A program made the translations under genes and the position numbers. Source: JBEBBU01 sp041158225 (GTDB lineage: Bacteria > Pseudomonadota > Gammaproteobacteria > Methylococcales > Methylococcaceae). Taken from it: 8,601 bases of DNA. The DNA is taken from the NCBI GenBank assembly GCA_041158225.1, contig JBEBBU010000171.1, positions 1 to 8,601 of the forward strand, in the 5' to 3' direction. Positions 1 to 6,213 of this stretch are shown piece by piece (position 1 is the first letter of the stretch; each line of letters opens with the position of its first letter). The notes beneath the pieces were generated by a model, which did not search any database, was not told the origin of the DNA, and worked only from the letters and a program-made list of their open reading frames with translations.

Positions 1-504
1 CTGCAGGCTAACTGGTTTTCCCATGACGCAATCATCCATGAAGAAGCCATTGCCAATGTCTTCCTTGAACTCACGGATCAGGCTGAAGCCATATTTACGA
101 TAGGCATTAAGTGCCTGCTGATTGCCCCGGTAGACCCGTAACATCAGCTGTTCGCAATGATGCTGGCGTGCGAAGTGTTCGACTTCCTGCACCAGTCCAG
201 AGCCAATACCAAGCCGCTGGTAGTTCGGACTGACATACAGTTTGTCCAGCTTGCATATGTTGTCGCTACTGATCAGGGTATGGGCAAACCCGACCATGAC
301 ATCATTGACGCGGGCAGCCAGCAGGCGCTCACCTCTGGCCAGTGCTTCCCGCAGCTGGTGAGCCTGATAGCGCTGGTTCAGCATGTATGCAATCTGTGCC
401 GGGCTGATCATGTCCCGGTAGCACTGGTGCCAGATGGATTCGGCCAATTGTTGCAGTGTACTGATTTCACTGTCTTCAATCGGGTTGATGACAAAACTGT
501 TCAT
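1..504 (-). CDS. GNAT family N-acetyltransferase (3' end outside window)
   Basis: Predicted acetyl-CoA-dependent N-acetyltransferase; the substrate cannot be predicted. From the ATG at 504, 168 codons stay open to the left edge, so the C-terminus is missing, probably only a few residues given the usual 150-180 residue length. The GNAT motif A is clear: KLYVSPNYQRLGIGSGL at residues 87-103, with the acetyl-CoA pyrophosphate-binding Q-R-x-G-x-G signature at 96-101. Motif B follows (NQQALNAYRKYGF, residues 128-140), ending in the typical Y-x-K-x-GF. The N-terminal region (WHQCYRDMISPAQIAYML) resembles that of many stand-alone GNATs. The start is supported by a strong purine-rich ribosome-binding site (AGAGGAAAGG) just upstream. 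It lies 118 bp downstream of the cupin gene on the same strand, and no terminator was seen between them. The fold assignment is firm and the function is open. Confidence 0.92.
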   Translation of the reverse strand, partial: MNSFVINPIEDSEISTLQQLAESIWHQCYRDMISPAQIAYMLNQRYQAHQLREALARGERLLAARVNDVMVGFAHTLISSDNICKLDKLYVSPNYQRLGIGSGLVQEVEHFARQHHCEQLMLRVYRGNQQALNAYRKYGFSLIREFKEDIGNGFFMDDCVMGKPVSLQ

Positions 505-512
505 GATCCTTT
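492..512 (-). repeat. Left copy of inverted repeat (RBS plus start of the acetyltransferase)
   Basis: Read on the minus strand this is AAAGGAT, then C, then ATGAACAGTTTTG. That is the ribosome-binding site and first codons of the acetyltransferase. The same string, differing by one small indel (AG in place of C), occurs on the plus strand at 965-986. The two copies are therefore inverted relative to each other and flank the cupin gene. A 20-base match in a window this size is unlikely by chance. Confidence 0.75.
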
Positions 513-525
513 CCTCTTGAGACTG

Positions 526-541
526 ATCTGCCTATGCAGAT
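526..541. repeat. Small perfect inverted repeat upstream of the acetyltransferase
   Basis: ATCTGC and GCAGAT are separated by CTAT, a perfect 6-bp dyad 22 bases before the acetyltransferase start. There is no T-tract on either side, so it does not look like a terminator. It could be an operator or a 5' leader hairpin. This is inference from position only. Confidence 0.3.
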
Positions 542-622
542 TGACCTTCAGGCAAGGTGTTAGTTCTCTATGACGGCATAGGCGTTCTCCATGTGCGTCA
601 GCATGCATCATCCTGGCGCTGC

Positions 623-916
623 TCAGCTTTCAGGTGTGTAATGGAGAGCTATCCATACCGTTTCCTGATCGGGATCTGTCCACTCTACCCGGTGTCGGCA
701 ATGGGCGGGTAAATGGATATGATCGCCAGGGAGCAGATTCACCAATGATTCGCAGTTTTCCATGCGCAATTGGGCCGCCCCCTGAATCAGCATGACCCAC
801 TCATCGCGTATCTGGTCATACCACTGCCCTGGTGGGGTGGTATGGCCCAGTGAGGTGATTCTTTCAAGAAGAAACGCAGGCGTCTGCAGTAGTGTTTCAA
901 ATTTTTCTTCAGACAT
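623..916 (-). CDS. Small single-domain cupin protein
   Basis: A 97-residue protein of the single-domain cupin superfamily. No enzymatic function can be assigned. The family pattern is visible: PPGQWYDQIRDEWVMLIQGAAQL at residues 28-50 corresponds to the first cupin motif, and PGDHIHLPAHCRHRVEWT at 63-80 to the second, with candidate metal-binding histidines at 66, 72 and 75. The tail DQETVWIALHY is typical of this small-cupin group. Homologues as I recall them begin about 10-15 residues earlier, with an LF...D(L/I)PEE.FETLL segment. Here an in-frame TGA lies three codons before the ATG, so this frame cannot extend, and there is no convincing ribosome-binding site. The adjacent frame upstream encodes a plausible missing N-terminus (see the 919-954 feature). 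The gene may therefore carry a frameshift in a GGGG run, or simply be short. Confidence 0.85.
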   Translation of the reverse strand: MSEEKFETLLQTPAFLLERITSLGHTTPPGQWYDQIRDEWVMLIQGAAQLRMENCESLVNLLPGDHIHLPAHCRHRVEWTDPDQETVWIALHYTPES

Positions 917-918
917 GC

Positions 919-954
919 GGGGTCAATATCTTCATGGTTTTGAAACAGCCTCAT
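919..954 (-). other. Possible frame-shifted N-terminus of the cupin gene
   Basis: On the minus strand, ATG at 954 opens MRLFQNHEDIDP in the frame next to the cupin frame. This resembles the LF...D(I/L)P segment that precedes the FETLL block in related small cupins. One extra base in the C4 run on the coding strand (plus-strand G at 919-922) would join it to the cupin to give MRLFQNHEDIDPRMSEEK. It could be a true frameshift, an error in the sequence, or coincidence. No good ribosome-binding site precedes this ATG either. Confidence 0.35.
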
Positions 955-964
955 GCTGCAATAC

Positions 965-986
965 AAAGGATAGATGAACAGTTTTG
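965..986 (+). repeat. Right copy of inverted repeat
   Basis: Contains AAAGGAT, then AG, then ATGAACAGTTTTG on the plus strand. It matches the minus-strand sequence at 512-492 apart from one small indel. The copy keeps both the purine-rich ribosome-binding-site-like stretch and the ATG. Here the ATG at 974 opens only a 17-codon frame that ends at the TGA at 1025-1027. Confidence 0.7.
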
Positions 987-1027
987 CGAAGGGCATGCAA
1001 GCCTATCCACTCTGCCAGGCTTGCTGA
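974..1027 (+). other. Short open frame in the repeat, possible leader or gene remnant
   Basis: ATG at 974, preceded by AAAGGATAG, opens MNSFAKGMQAYPLCQAC and then TGA. The first four residues match the acetyltransferase start (MNSF), because the DNA repeat covers it. The last 28 sense bases form an 8-bp stem (997-1024). It might be a remnant of a duplicated gene start or a leader peptide. It lies upstream of the best promoter for the 833-residue gene, which argues against a simple attenuator role. Translation is unproven. Confidence 0.2.
997..1024. repeat. Inverted repeat in the divergent intergenic region
   Basis: GCAAGCCT and AGGCTTGC form a perfect 8-bp stem around a 12-base spacer. It lies between the cupin gene (minus) and the 833-residue gene (plus), with no following T-tract. 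It may be a regulator-binding dyad. It sits about 40 bp upstream of the -35 element at 1064. Confidence 0.4.
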
Positions 1028-1063
1028 TTGGCTCAATCTGCTTCCTCAGTGCTCAAGATTGCA

Positions 1064-1093
1064 TTGACTAGCCACATGATCATCCCCTATAAA
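1064..1093 (+). promoter_or_regulatory. Sigma70-type promoter of the 833-residue gene
   Basis: TTGACT (1064-1069) and TATAAA (1088-1093) are separated by 18 bp. Each hexamer matches five of six consensus bases. Transcription would start near 1100, giving a leader of about 65 nt before the ATG at 1166. It is the best promoter match I found in the window and points to a separately transcribed gene. Experimental start mapping is absent. Confidence 0.65.
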
Positions 1094-1165
1094 GTTTAGT
1101 ACTTGTGCAGCGCCGTTGCTCCACATGGCTGGATATGAAGCGTCATCATACAGAGGACTGGAAAA

Positions 1166-3667
1166 ATGGCTGTATTTTCTGAGTTATGGAAAAACATGAA
1201 GGCATGGGTCACCGACTGGAGTAGGGATGACATTTTGAACCGCCATCTGGACAGCGTCGCCTCCAGGCAGCGGGCTCCCGTCACTAGCGGTCATTATCAA
1301 CCCGCAACAGGCAAGGTAACGACTCAGGAGCATTTCGACAGTTTCATGTTTTCCGGCATTGACTACAAGGGGCAGGTTCAGCATCTCTTCGACACGACTG
1401 GATATGGCGCCGGCGTCAATGCAAGTCTGGATCTGGCCAAGATGTTTGTCCCGCCGCCGGCCAGCATGTTTGTCACCGCATCTGTGGCAGGCAATGTGGG
1501 TGTCAAAATGGCGAAGCAGCGTTTCATCATGGTGGCTCACCATGGGGATCGCGATGAATTTCTTTCGGCAGCCAGCCATGATGAAAATCTTCCCGTCTTA
1601 CTTTGCAAGATGGTAGGAAGCTGGAAAAGTGTGAAAGCTGGTGTATCGGTCACTGCAGGAGCCAAACTGGATACCTCATCTTTTGTACCTATCTCCATTG
1701 GTGATCTGGAGACATTCAATTTTGGCGTTAACCTCACCGCCTCTGCATCCACAAACTGCGAAGGCGTCTGGGTGGCAGTCACTGATCCGGATCCATGGTT
1801 TGTGCCCAGAGAGAGTGATCAGGTACGCGATTGGTTCAGTCCAGTGGTATCTACTCGTAATCAGGTGGAGCCTCATCAGAAGGCAGTCACCCTGAGTCGC
1901 AATGACTCATGCTATTTGAGCTGGTTTGTTCAGGGAAAGGATGCCAGTGCTGGTCTGGATGCAGGTCTTTCTGCAACAACCATGTTTTCAGCGGGTAAAG
2001 TGAATGGGGATACCGCAGGGCCGGGAGGCACCCTTACCTTATCGGCCAAATTACCCAGCATCAAATGGACCAGTAAAATTTCATCCTATCGGCTCAATCT
2101 GCCGACGCAGGTTAGTGAGGTCAGGATGTCGCAGGAGAGCCGCATTGTCTACAAGCAGACCGGAGGCCAATTAATTGCCCTCGCGCTTGATTTTGAGATT
2201 GGCCCAGCGGTTCTGCAAGACGATACGCCGGCTTTGGCTGATCCCCAGGATTTTATACCGGATCTCAAGCAGAAGATCTCACCTGATTCAGCCATAGGCA
2301 AGTCCAGAATATTCAGCAATCCTAATGCAAAGGCAGATGACGCTGAAGTAGCGGAATCCGTCGATGCCGATGAGCTTGAACTGTTCAGTGGTGAAAATTT
2401 TAAAGCATCCTTATCGTCAAAAAGCCTGAAAATGAGCTTTTTTGAAGAGAAATTCAAAAAAGTGGAAAAGAAATGGGAGACCGTCAATTCCATGGGATAT
2501 GAAACAGGAATTGCTTACTGGTCAAAAGGGCAGGCTGTCAATGCAACTCATGCAACTTTGCTTGAGGGGAGCGGATTTGTTGTAGGTGAAAGCCTGACAT
2601 TGGCCAATCTTGTAAAGATATGGGTCAATCAAGAACAGTGCGAAACCTATCTGGGCAGGAATCTGGGACGGCCTGACGCTGGTACTGTCATACAGAAAAC
2701 AAGAGATCTGGTTACCCAGGAAACTGGCCACAACAAAGGTTTACGTGTGCCCAGCCAGATGCCAACCTATGAAAACTGGTACGCATCGACGGAAACAGGA
2801 GAGTGGCGCCGGAAAATTGGACCGGCAGATGATGCTGTCAAGGCTTTCTGGAAACATGTCAGTCAAAACAACTGGTCAGATCCATACGCTACCCTGCGCC
2901 GCCTCTCTGGGGCAACAGGAACCGATGTAGCTTCTGCACGAAAAATTGTTGGTGCGGCTCTGCATGAGCTGAAAGCCCGTGGTCTCCTCTACACCAATAT
3001 TCTTGCGGCCCTGAATAGCTGGATTGGTGCGAGAGGTAGTCTGCAGAATGCCCGTAGTAACGGGCGCTGGCCTGGCGTATACAGTATGGGAATGATCTGT
3101 GAAGAATATCTTCTTCAGACCGATCTTCTGGCATCGCAGCTGGATGTGCTTTATGAAGCACTGGAATCTTATCAGATAAGGCAAGGGCTTCAGACCCGAT
3201 TGCAGGTTGATGAAAGGCAACTTGACGCATTGCTCGATGATCAATCCTTCAAGGGAGCAGTTAAAGATCTGGTGGGCAAAAGCGAAAAGGAAATCCCGGG
3301 GGCTTTCCTGATTGAAGCAGCACACAAAATTACTGCGCCGCAGTTGGTCAAGGTTGGCTTCCGTCCCGGGACTGGTCAAGGCGATATTCAGGATAGTTTC
3401 ACCGATATTCTGAAAAAATCATCCATACAGTTGCAGTCTCTCAGTGTCCGTTATCGTCTGGCGGATACCATGAACTCAGACAGATCTTTCAAACTGGGAG
3501 TCAATCTGGGGGCGGCCACATTCGGTTTCAGTCTGGATAGGGTTCTGCAGGCTGGTAATGAAGGTAGCTTCATGCTGTGCACCAAGTGGTTCAATAACTA
3601 TGAATCCTATAATGGTGTCTCTGGTTGGCCTAAAAAGACGGTACCTATGCCTGTCCTATTGTCCTGA
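1166..3667 (+). CDS. Unrecognised 833-residue protein with Gly/Ala-rich beta-type repeats
   Basis: I do not recognise this family. The ATG at 1166 has a ribosome-binding site (AGAGGA, 1152-1157) at 8-nt spacing. There is no signal peptide or clear transmembrane helix, so the primary location is likely cytoplasmic. Visible layout: an amphipathic, Trp-rich N-terminus (1-40); a beta-type region (about 75-300) with recurring segments such as GAGVNASLDL (81), AGVSVTAGAKL (158), FGVNLTASAS (186) and AGLDAGLSATT (262); an acidic then lysine-rich linker (about 390-437); a mainly helical region (about 555-745); and a C-terminal FKLGVNLGAATFGFSL (775-790) echoing the N-terminal repeats. Bases 2400-2640 are noticeably more AT-rich than the flanks. 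It has its own promoter and terminator and is convergent with acr3. Possible roles (a large accessory, effector or self-assembling protein) are guesses. The coding call itself is firm: no other frame is open over this length. Confidence 0.9.
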   Translation: MAVFSELWKNMKAWVTDWSRDDILNRHLDSVASRQRAPVTSGHYQPATGKVTTQEHFDSFMFSGIDYKGQVQHLFDTTGYGAGVNASLDLAKMFVPPPASMFVTASVAGNVGVKMAKQRFIMVAHHGDRDEFLSAASHDENLPVLLCKMVGSWKSVKAGVSVTAGAKLDTSSFVPISIGDLETFNFGVNLTASASTNCEGVWVAVTDPDPWFVPRESDQVRDWFSPVVSTRNQVEPHQKAVTLSRNDSCYLSWFVQGKDASAGLDAGLSATTMFSAGKVNGDTAGPGGTLTLSAKLPSIKWTSKISSYRLNLPTQVSEVRMSQESRIVYKQTGGQLIALALDFEIGPAVLQDDTPALADPQDFIPDLKQKISPDSAIGKSRIFSNPNAKADDAEVAESVDADELELFSGENFKASLSSKSLKMSFFEEKFKKVEKKWETVNSMGYETGIAYWSKGQAVNATHATLLEGSGFVVGESLTLANLVKIWVNQEQCETYLGRNLGRPDAGTVIQKTRDLVTQETGHNKGLRVPSQMPTYENWYASTETGEWRRKIGPADDAVKAFWKHVSQNNWSDPYATLRRLSGATGTDVASARKIVGAALHELKARGLLYTNILAALNSWIGARGSLQNARSNGRWPGVYSMGMICEEYLLQTDLLASQLDVLYEALESYQIRQGLQTRLQVDERQLDALLDDQSFKGAVKDLVGKSEKEIPGAFLIEAAHKITAPQLVKVGFRPGTGQGDIQDSFTDILKKSSIQLQSLSVRYRLADTMNSDRSFKLGVNLGAATFGFSLDRVLQAGNEGSFMLCTKWFNNYESYNGVSGWPKKTVPMPVLLS

Positions 3668-3682
3668 CCAGAGCGTCTTCAT

Positions 3683-3728
3683 AATCATCATCCCAGCCAA
3701 ATGAAAATGATGGGCTGGGATGATGATT
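3683..3728 (+). terminator. Strong intrinsic terminator between convergent genes
   Basis: A 16-base arm (3683-3698) is perfectly complementary to 3713-3728, with a 14-base loop. The sequence then reads TTTTATTG on the plus strand, so it terminates the 833-residue gene, whose stop codon is 16 bases upstream. On the minus strand the stem is followed by ATGAAG rather than a U-tract. For acr3, which ends at 3759, it would be at best an incomplete bidirectional terminator. Confidence 0.85.
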
Positions 3729-3758
3729 TTATTGTGGGCCGGCCACAGCGCTTGTCAT

Positions 3759-4841
3759 TTAACGCTCTGGCTGGGCGTGGCTGTCAAACCATTCGCGTGT
3801 GCGGTTACAGATGTTGCAGACTGACAGCATGACAGGAACCTCGACCAGGACACCTACCACCGTTGCCAGTGCCGCACCGGATTCAGGGCCATAAAGGGCG
3901 ATGGCGGTTGCTACTGCCAGTTCAAAGAAATTACTGGCACCAATCAGTGCGCCCGGCGCTGCTATGGCGTGGCTGACCTTCATGAGTTTCATGAGCCCAT
4001 AAACCAGTGATGAGTTGAAATACACCTGGATGATGATCGGTATGGCGATCAGGATTACGTGCAGCCAGTTGGCCAGCAGATTATCGGCCTGGAAAGCAAA
4101 AATCAGCACCAGCGTAGAGAGCAGGGCAGTGATGGCGACCGGGTGCAGTCTGGGGAGAAAATCTTCTTCAAACCAGTGTCTGCCTTTCAGCTTCACCATC
4201 AGGGCACGGGTCATGATGCCGGCAGCAAGTGGGATGACAATGAAGATGAGCACGGAGTAAAGCAGCACATCAAATGGCACTGTCAGGTTGGATGTGCCCG
4301 TGACCAGCCAGGTGACGATAGGGGCAAATGCCACCAGCATGATCAGGTCATTGATGGCCACCTGCATCAGGGTATAGCCAGGGTCACCTTCTGTCAGGTA
4401 GCTCCAGACAAAGACCATGGCGGTGCAGGGTGCCGCCGCCAGGATGATGGTACCTGCAATGTACTGATCCGCCGCATCTGCCCCAATGACGGGGAAGAAG
4501 ATATGCTTGAAGAACAGCCATCCCAGCACAGCCATGCTGAACGGTTTCACCAGCCAGTTGACCAGAAGGGTGATCACAATGCCTTTCGGGTTTTTGCCAG
4601 CCTGAATGACGGAAGCAAAGTCTACCTTCAGCATCATGGGATAAATCATCAGCCAGATCAGCAGAGCGATGGGCAGGTTGATCCCCGACCATTCATAGCT
4701 ACGGAGAGTAGCAACGGGTGCTGGCATTAAACTGCCCGCCAGTACACCTGTGACCATACATAAAGCGACCCATACCGTCAGGTAGCGGTCAAAGAAATTC
4801 ATCTTTCTGGTGGCCACGGCCACGGCTTGCTCAATCTTCAT
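3759..4841 (-). CDS. acr3: Arsenite efflux transporter, Acr3 family
   Basis: A 360-residue inner-membrane arsenite exporter of the ACR3 (bile/arsenite/riboflavin transporter) superfamily. It expels As(III) produced by the arsenate reductases encoded just upstream. About ten hydrophobic segments are visible, starting with FDRYLTVWVALCMVTGVLAG at residues 17-36. Family signatures are intact: YPMMLKVDF (67-75), LAAAPCTAMVFVWSYLTEGD (134-153) with Cys139 as the conserved cysteine needed for transport in characterised Acr3 proteins, VAINDLIML (161-169), and GASNFFELAVATAI (301-314) with the conserved Glu307. The C-terminal SGAALATVVGVLVEVPVMLS is also typical. Length is normal for the family. The start codon overlaps the arsC stop (ATGA), with GGAG 5 nt upstream, so translational coupling is likely. 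The family is distinct from ArsB, which lacks these motifs. Confidence 0.97.
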   Translation of the reverse strand: MKIEQAVAVATRKMNFFDRYLTVWVALCMVTGVLAGSLMPAPVATLRSYEWSGINLPIALLIWLMIYPMMLKVDFASVIQAGKNPKGIVITLLVNWLVKPFSMAVLGWLFFKHIFFPVIGADAADQYIAGTIILAAAPCTAMVFVWSYLTEGDPGYTLMQVAINDLIMLVAFAPIVTWLVTGTSNLTVPFDVLLYSVLIFIVIPLAAGIMTRALMVKLKGRHWFEEDFLPRLHPVAITALLSTLVLIFAFQADNLLANWLHVILIAIPIIIQVYFNSSLVYGLMKLMKVSHAIAAPGALIGASNFFELAVATAIALYGPESGAALATVVGVLVEVPVMLSVCNICNRTREWFDSHAQPER

Positions 4842-5353
4842 GTCTGCTCCGCATCGGTGCTGTTATCAGAAGTACCAATGGCTCTGACCCTGGTTTCGAG
4901 TGCCAGGCGTGACAGGGTGGCCATGGGTAAGGATACAAATATCCTTATTCTGCGTTCGAGGATGCTACAGGCTTGAGCAAACGCAATGGGTTGCTGTTCC
5001 GGTGCAACCGTGGCAGGGTCCTTGATGCCCCAATGAGCAGTGACGGGTTGTCCTGGCCAGAGCGGACACGTTTCACCTGCTGCGCTGTCACAGACGGTGA
5101 TGACGAAGTCCAGTAGGGGGGCATCAGGCATGGCGAACAGATTCCAGTTCTTGCTACTCGGATGACCGACTGGTATCTGCCATTTTTCCAATGTGTGGAC
5201 TGCCATTGGATGTACCCGGCCCGTCGGACAACTTCCAGCGCTGTAGGCATTAAACTGATCTCTGCCGTGGTGATTCAGCAGCGCTTCTGCCAGAATGCTT
5301 CTTGCTGAATTCCCGGTACATAGAAAGAGTACGTTCAATTTCCGGTTTTTCAT
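4838..5353 (-). CDS. arsC: Arsenate reductase, LMW-phosphatase type, second copy
   Basis: A 171-residue cytoplasmic enzyme that reduces arsenate to arsenite. The N-terminal P-loop CTGNSARS (Cys12-Arg18) is the CX5R catalytic loop of the low-molecular-weight tyrosine-phosphatase fold. HWGIKDPA at 107-114 is the ArsC signature carrying the catalytic aspartate. Cys88 and Cys96 (CDSAAGETC) fit the second and third cysteines of the thioredoxin-coupled relay, though their spacing is 8 rather than the 7 of S. aureus ArsC (Cys82/Cys89). An extra Cys42 is present. A tail of about 25 residues extends past the usual end. A GGAGG ribosome-binding site precedes the start at 7-nt spacing. The start overlaps the upstream arsC by ATGA and the stop overlaps acr3 by ATGA. 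It is a clear paralogue of its upstream neighbour, with matching SAG-S-P-G-HP and ITVCD-AA-ETCP blocks. Confidence 0.95.
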   Translation of the reverse strand: MKNRKLNVLFLCTGNSARSILAEALLNHHGRDQFNAYSAGSCPTGRVHPMAVHTLEKWQIPVGHPSSKNWNLFAMPDAPLLDFVITVCDSAAGETCPLWPGQPVTAHWGIKDPATVAPEQQPIAFAQACSILERRIRIFVSLPMATLSRLALETRVRAIGTSDNSTDAEQT

Positions 5354-5862
5354 GCGGAGACCTCCGTCGATTCAGGGATTTCATCGGCAATGCGGGCAAG
5401 TTCCGCTGCGATGTCATCCGGTTTCATGGTTTCAAGGGGGAGGCCAACCATGGCCTGGATTCTGCGTCTGAGAATATCAAAGGTGTGGTCGAAAGCCGCT
5501 ATGACTGTTGCCGCGTCGCCTTCTACATGGCCAGGATCTCTCAGCCCCCAGTGAGCACGTACTGCCGGACCTAAAAAGACCGGGCAGGTCTCTCTGGCCG
5601 CAGCGTCACAGACAGTGATCAGAATATCAACAGGCTGGCCATCGAAAATATCCAGTGATTTACTGGTATACCCATCGGTAGGGAGACCATGACGCCGCAG
5701 CGTGGCAAGTGCTTCCGGGTGAATGTATCCCACAGGTTGGCTGCCTGCACTGTGTGCCTTGAGGCGTTCCTGACCCAGTTCCCTGACCAGCGCTTCACCC
5801 ATGATGCTGCGACAGGAATTGCCTGTACAGAGTATAAGGACGTTCAAAGGATTGGTACGCAT
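5350..5862 (-). CDS. arsC: Arsenate reductase, LMW-phosphatase type, first copy
   Basis: A 170-residue paralogue of the adjacent arsC, with the same predicted reaction (arsenate to arsenite). The catalytic loop CTGNSCRS spans Cys12-Arg18, with an additional Cys17. CDAAARETC places Cys85 and Cys93 as relay cysteines. HWGLRDPG at 104-111 carries the catalytic Asp. The frame could open upstream at a TTG (5928), but that would overlap arsR by 44 bases. The ATG at 5862 is preferred because it places the P-loop cysteine at residue 12, exactly as in the paralogue, leaves a 22-bp gap after arsR, and has AGGA 11 nt upstream. The stop overlaps the next arsC start (ATGA). The C-terminal extension (MKPDDIAAELARIADEI) is predicted helical and differs from that of the paralogue. 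Tandem duplication followed by divergence is the simplest origin. Confidence 0.94.
   Translation of the reverse strand: MRTNPLNVLILCTGNSCRSIMGEALVRELGQERLKAHSAGSQPVGYIHPEALATLRRHGLPTDGYTSKSLDIFDGQPVDILITVCDAAARETCPVFLGPAVRAHWGLRDPGHVEGDAATVIAAFDHTFDILRRRIQAMVGLPLETMKPDDIAAELARIADEIPESTEVSA
5354..5366 (-). promoter_or_regulatory. Dyad over the ribosome-binding site of the second arsC
   Basis: On the minus strand, CGGAGGTCTCCG contains the GGAGG ribosome-binding site (5365-5361) within a near-perfect palindrome, directly before the ATG at 5353. A CGGA/TCCG stem around a 4-base loop could hide the site unless ribosomes ending the upstream arsC melt it. This is inference from sequence only. Confidence 0.35.
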
Positions 5863-5884
5863 GCTTTCTAGGATCCTGATGTGG

Positions 5885-6178
5885 TTAACAAGGCTTACCT
5901 CCACAGCAGTTTTCTGTGAGATAGGCAAGAACGGACTGGATACAGTGATAGCTGGCCGAGTAGATGATGAACCTGCCCTCCTGTCTTGGTGTGATCAGAC
6001 CGGCATGTTGCAATTCTTTAAGGTGAAAAGAGAGCGAGGATGCTGGCATTGCCAGTGTTTCTGCAATTTTTCCTGCTGACATGCCTTCGCTGCCGGCTTG
6101 TACCAGAAGACGGAACACCGCCAGACGGTGAGTCTGGGCGAGGGCTGTGAGTACTTGGATGATCTTTTCTGATTCCAT
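5885..6178 (-). CDS. arsR: ArsR/SmtB family arsenite-responsive repressor
   Basis: A 97-residue winged-helix DNA-binding repressor of the ars operon; arsenite binding releases it from the operator. The helix-turn-helix region is seen in MSAGKIAETLAMPASSLSFHLKELQHAGLI (residues 33-62), followed by the wing RQEGRFIIY (65-73). The ELCVCDL metal site of the E. coli plasmid R773 ArsR is absent. Instead the C-terminus ends CCGGKPC, with Cys91, Cys92 and Cys97. This matches the alternative three-cysteine As(III) site described for Acidithiobacillus ferrooxidans ArsR (Cys95, Cys96, Cys102). The ATG at 6178 is chosen because family members begin just before this ALAQxxRLAVFRLL block. The longer frame from 6220 would read through the presumed promoter and operator. 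No Shine-Dalgarno sequence fits 6178, so the mRNA may be leaderless. It heads the arsR-arsC-arsC-acr3 unit. Confidence 0.95.
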   Translation of the reverse strand: MESEKIIQVLTALAQTHRLAVFRLLVQAGSEGMSAGKIAETLAMPASSLSFHLKELQHAGLITPRQEGRFIIYSASYHCIQSVLAYLTENCCGGKPC

Positions 6179-6179
6179 G

Positions 6180-6213
6180 TTTCCAGTATAGTGGAAATGA
6201 ATCTGCCCGAAAA
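6180..6213 (-). promoter_or_regulatory. Candidate ars promoter with embedded operator
   Basis: On the minus strand TATACT (6190-6185) is a good -10 hexamer. It lies inside a perfect dyad TTTCCA-N6-TGGAAA (6180-6197), a plausible ArsR operator that would block polymerase. The -35 at 17-bp spacing is weak (TTTTCG, 6213-6208). A second dyad, TGCCC-N6-GGGCA (6204-6219), overlaps that -35. Transcription would begin at or next to the ATG at 6178. Confidence 0.5.

Noticed and set aside
157..573. 138-codon plus-strand frame at the left end
   Set aside because: Antisense to the GNAT gene, whose motifs A and B are unmistakable on the minus strand.
2876..3379. 167-codon minus-strand frame inside the 833-residue gene
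   Set aside because: No recognisable motif, no ribosome-binding site that stands out, and it is opposite a longer frame with its own promoter and terminator.
3733..3747. TGTGG-GCCGG-CCACA palindrome-like sequence after acr3
   Set aside because: Only a 5-bp dyad with a central GC-rich stretch and no T-tract. Nothing beyond a restriction-site-like coincidence is supported.
4059..4730. 223-codon open frame on the plus strand antisense to acr3
   Set aside because: It lies wholly opposite a well-conserved transporter gene. Its His/Gln/Asp-rich, low-hydrophobicity composition is what the complement of membrane-protein codons gives.
5863..5928. Extended start (TTG at 5928) for the first arsC
   Set aside because: It would add 22 residues before the P-loop not seen in ArsC proteins and overlap arsR by 44 bases. 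The ATG at 5862 aligns with the paralogue's start.
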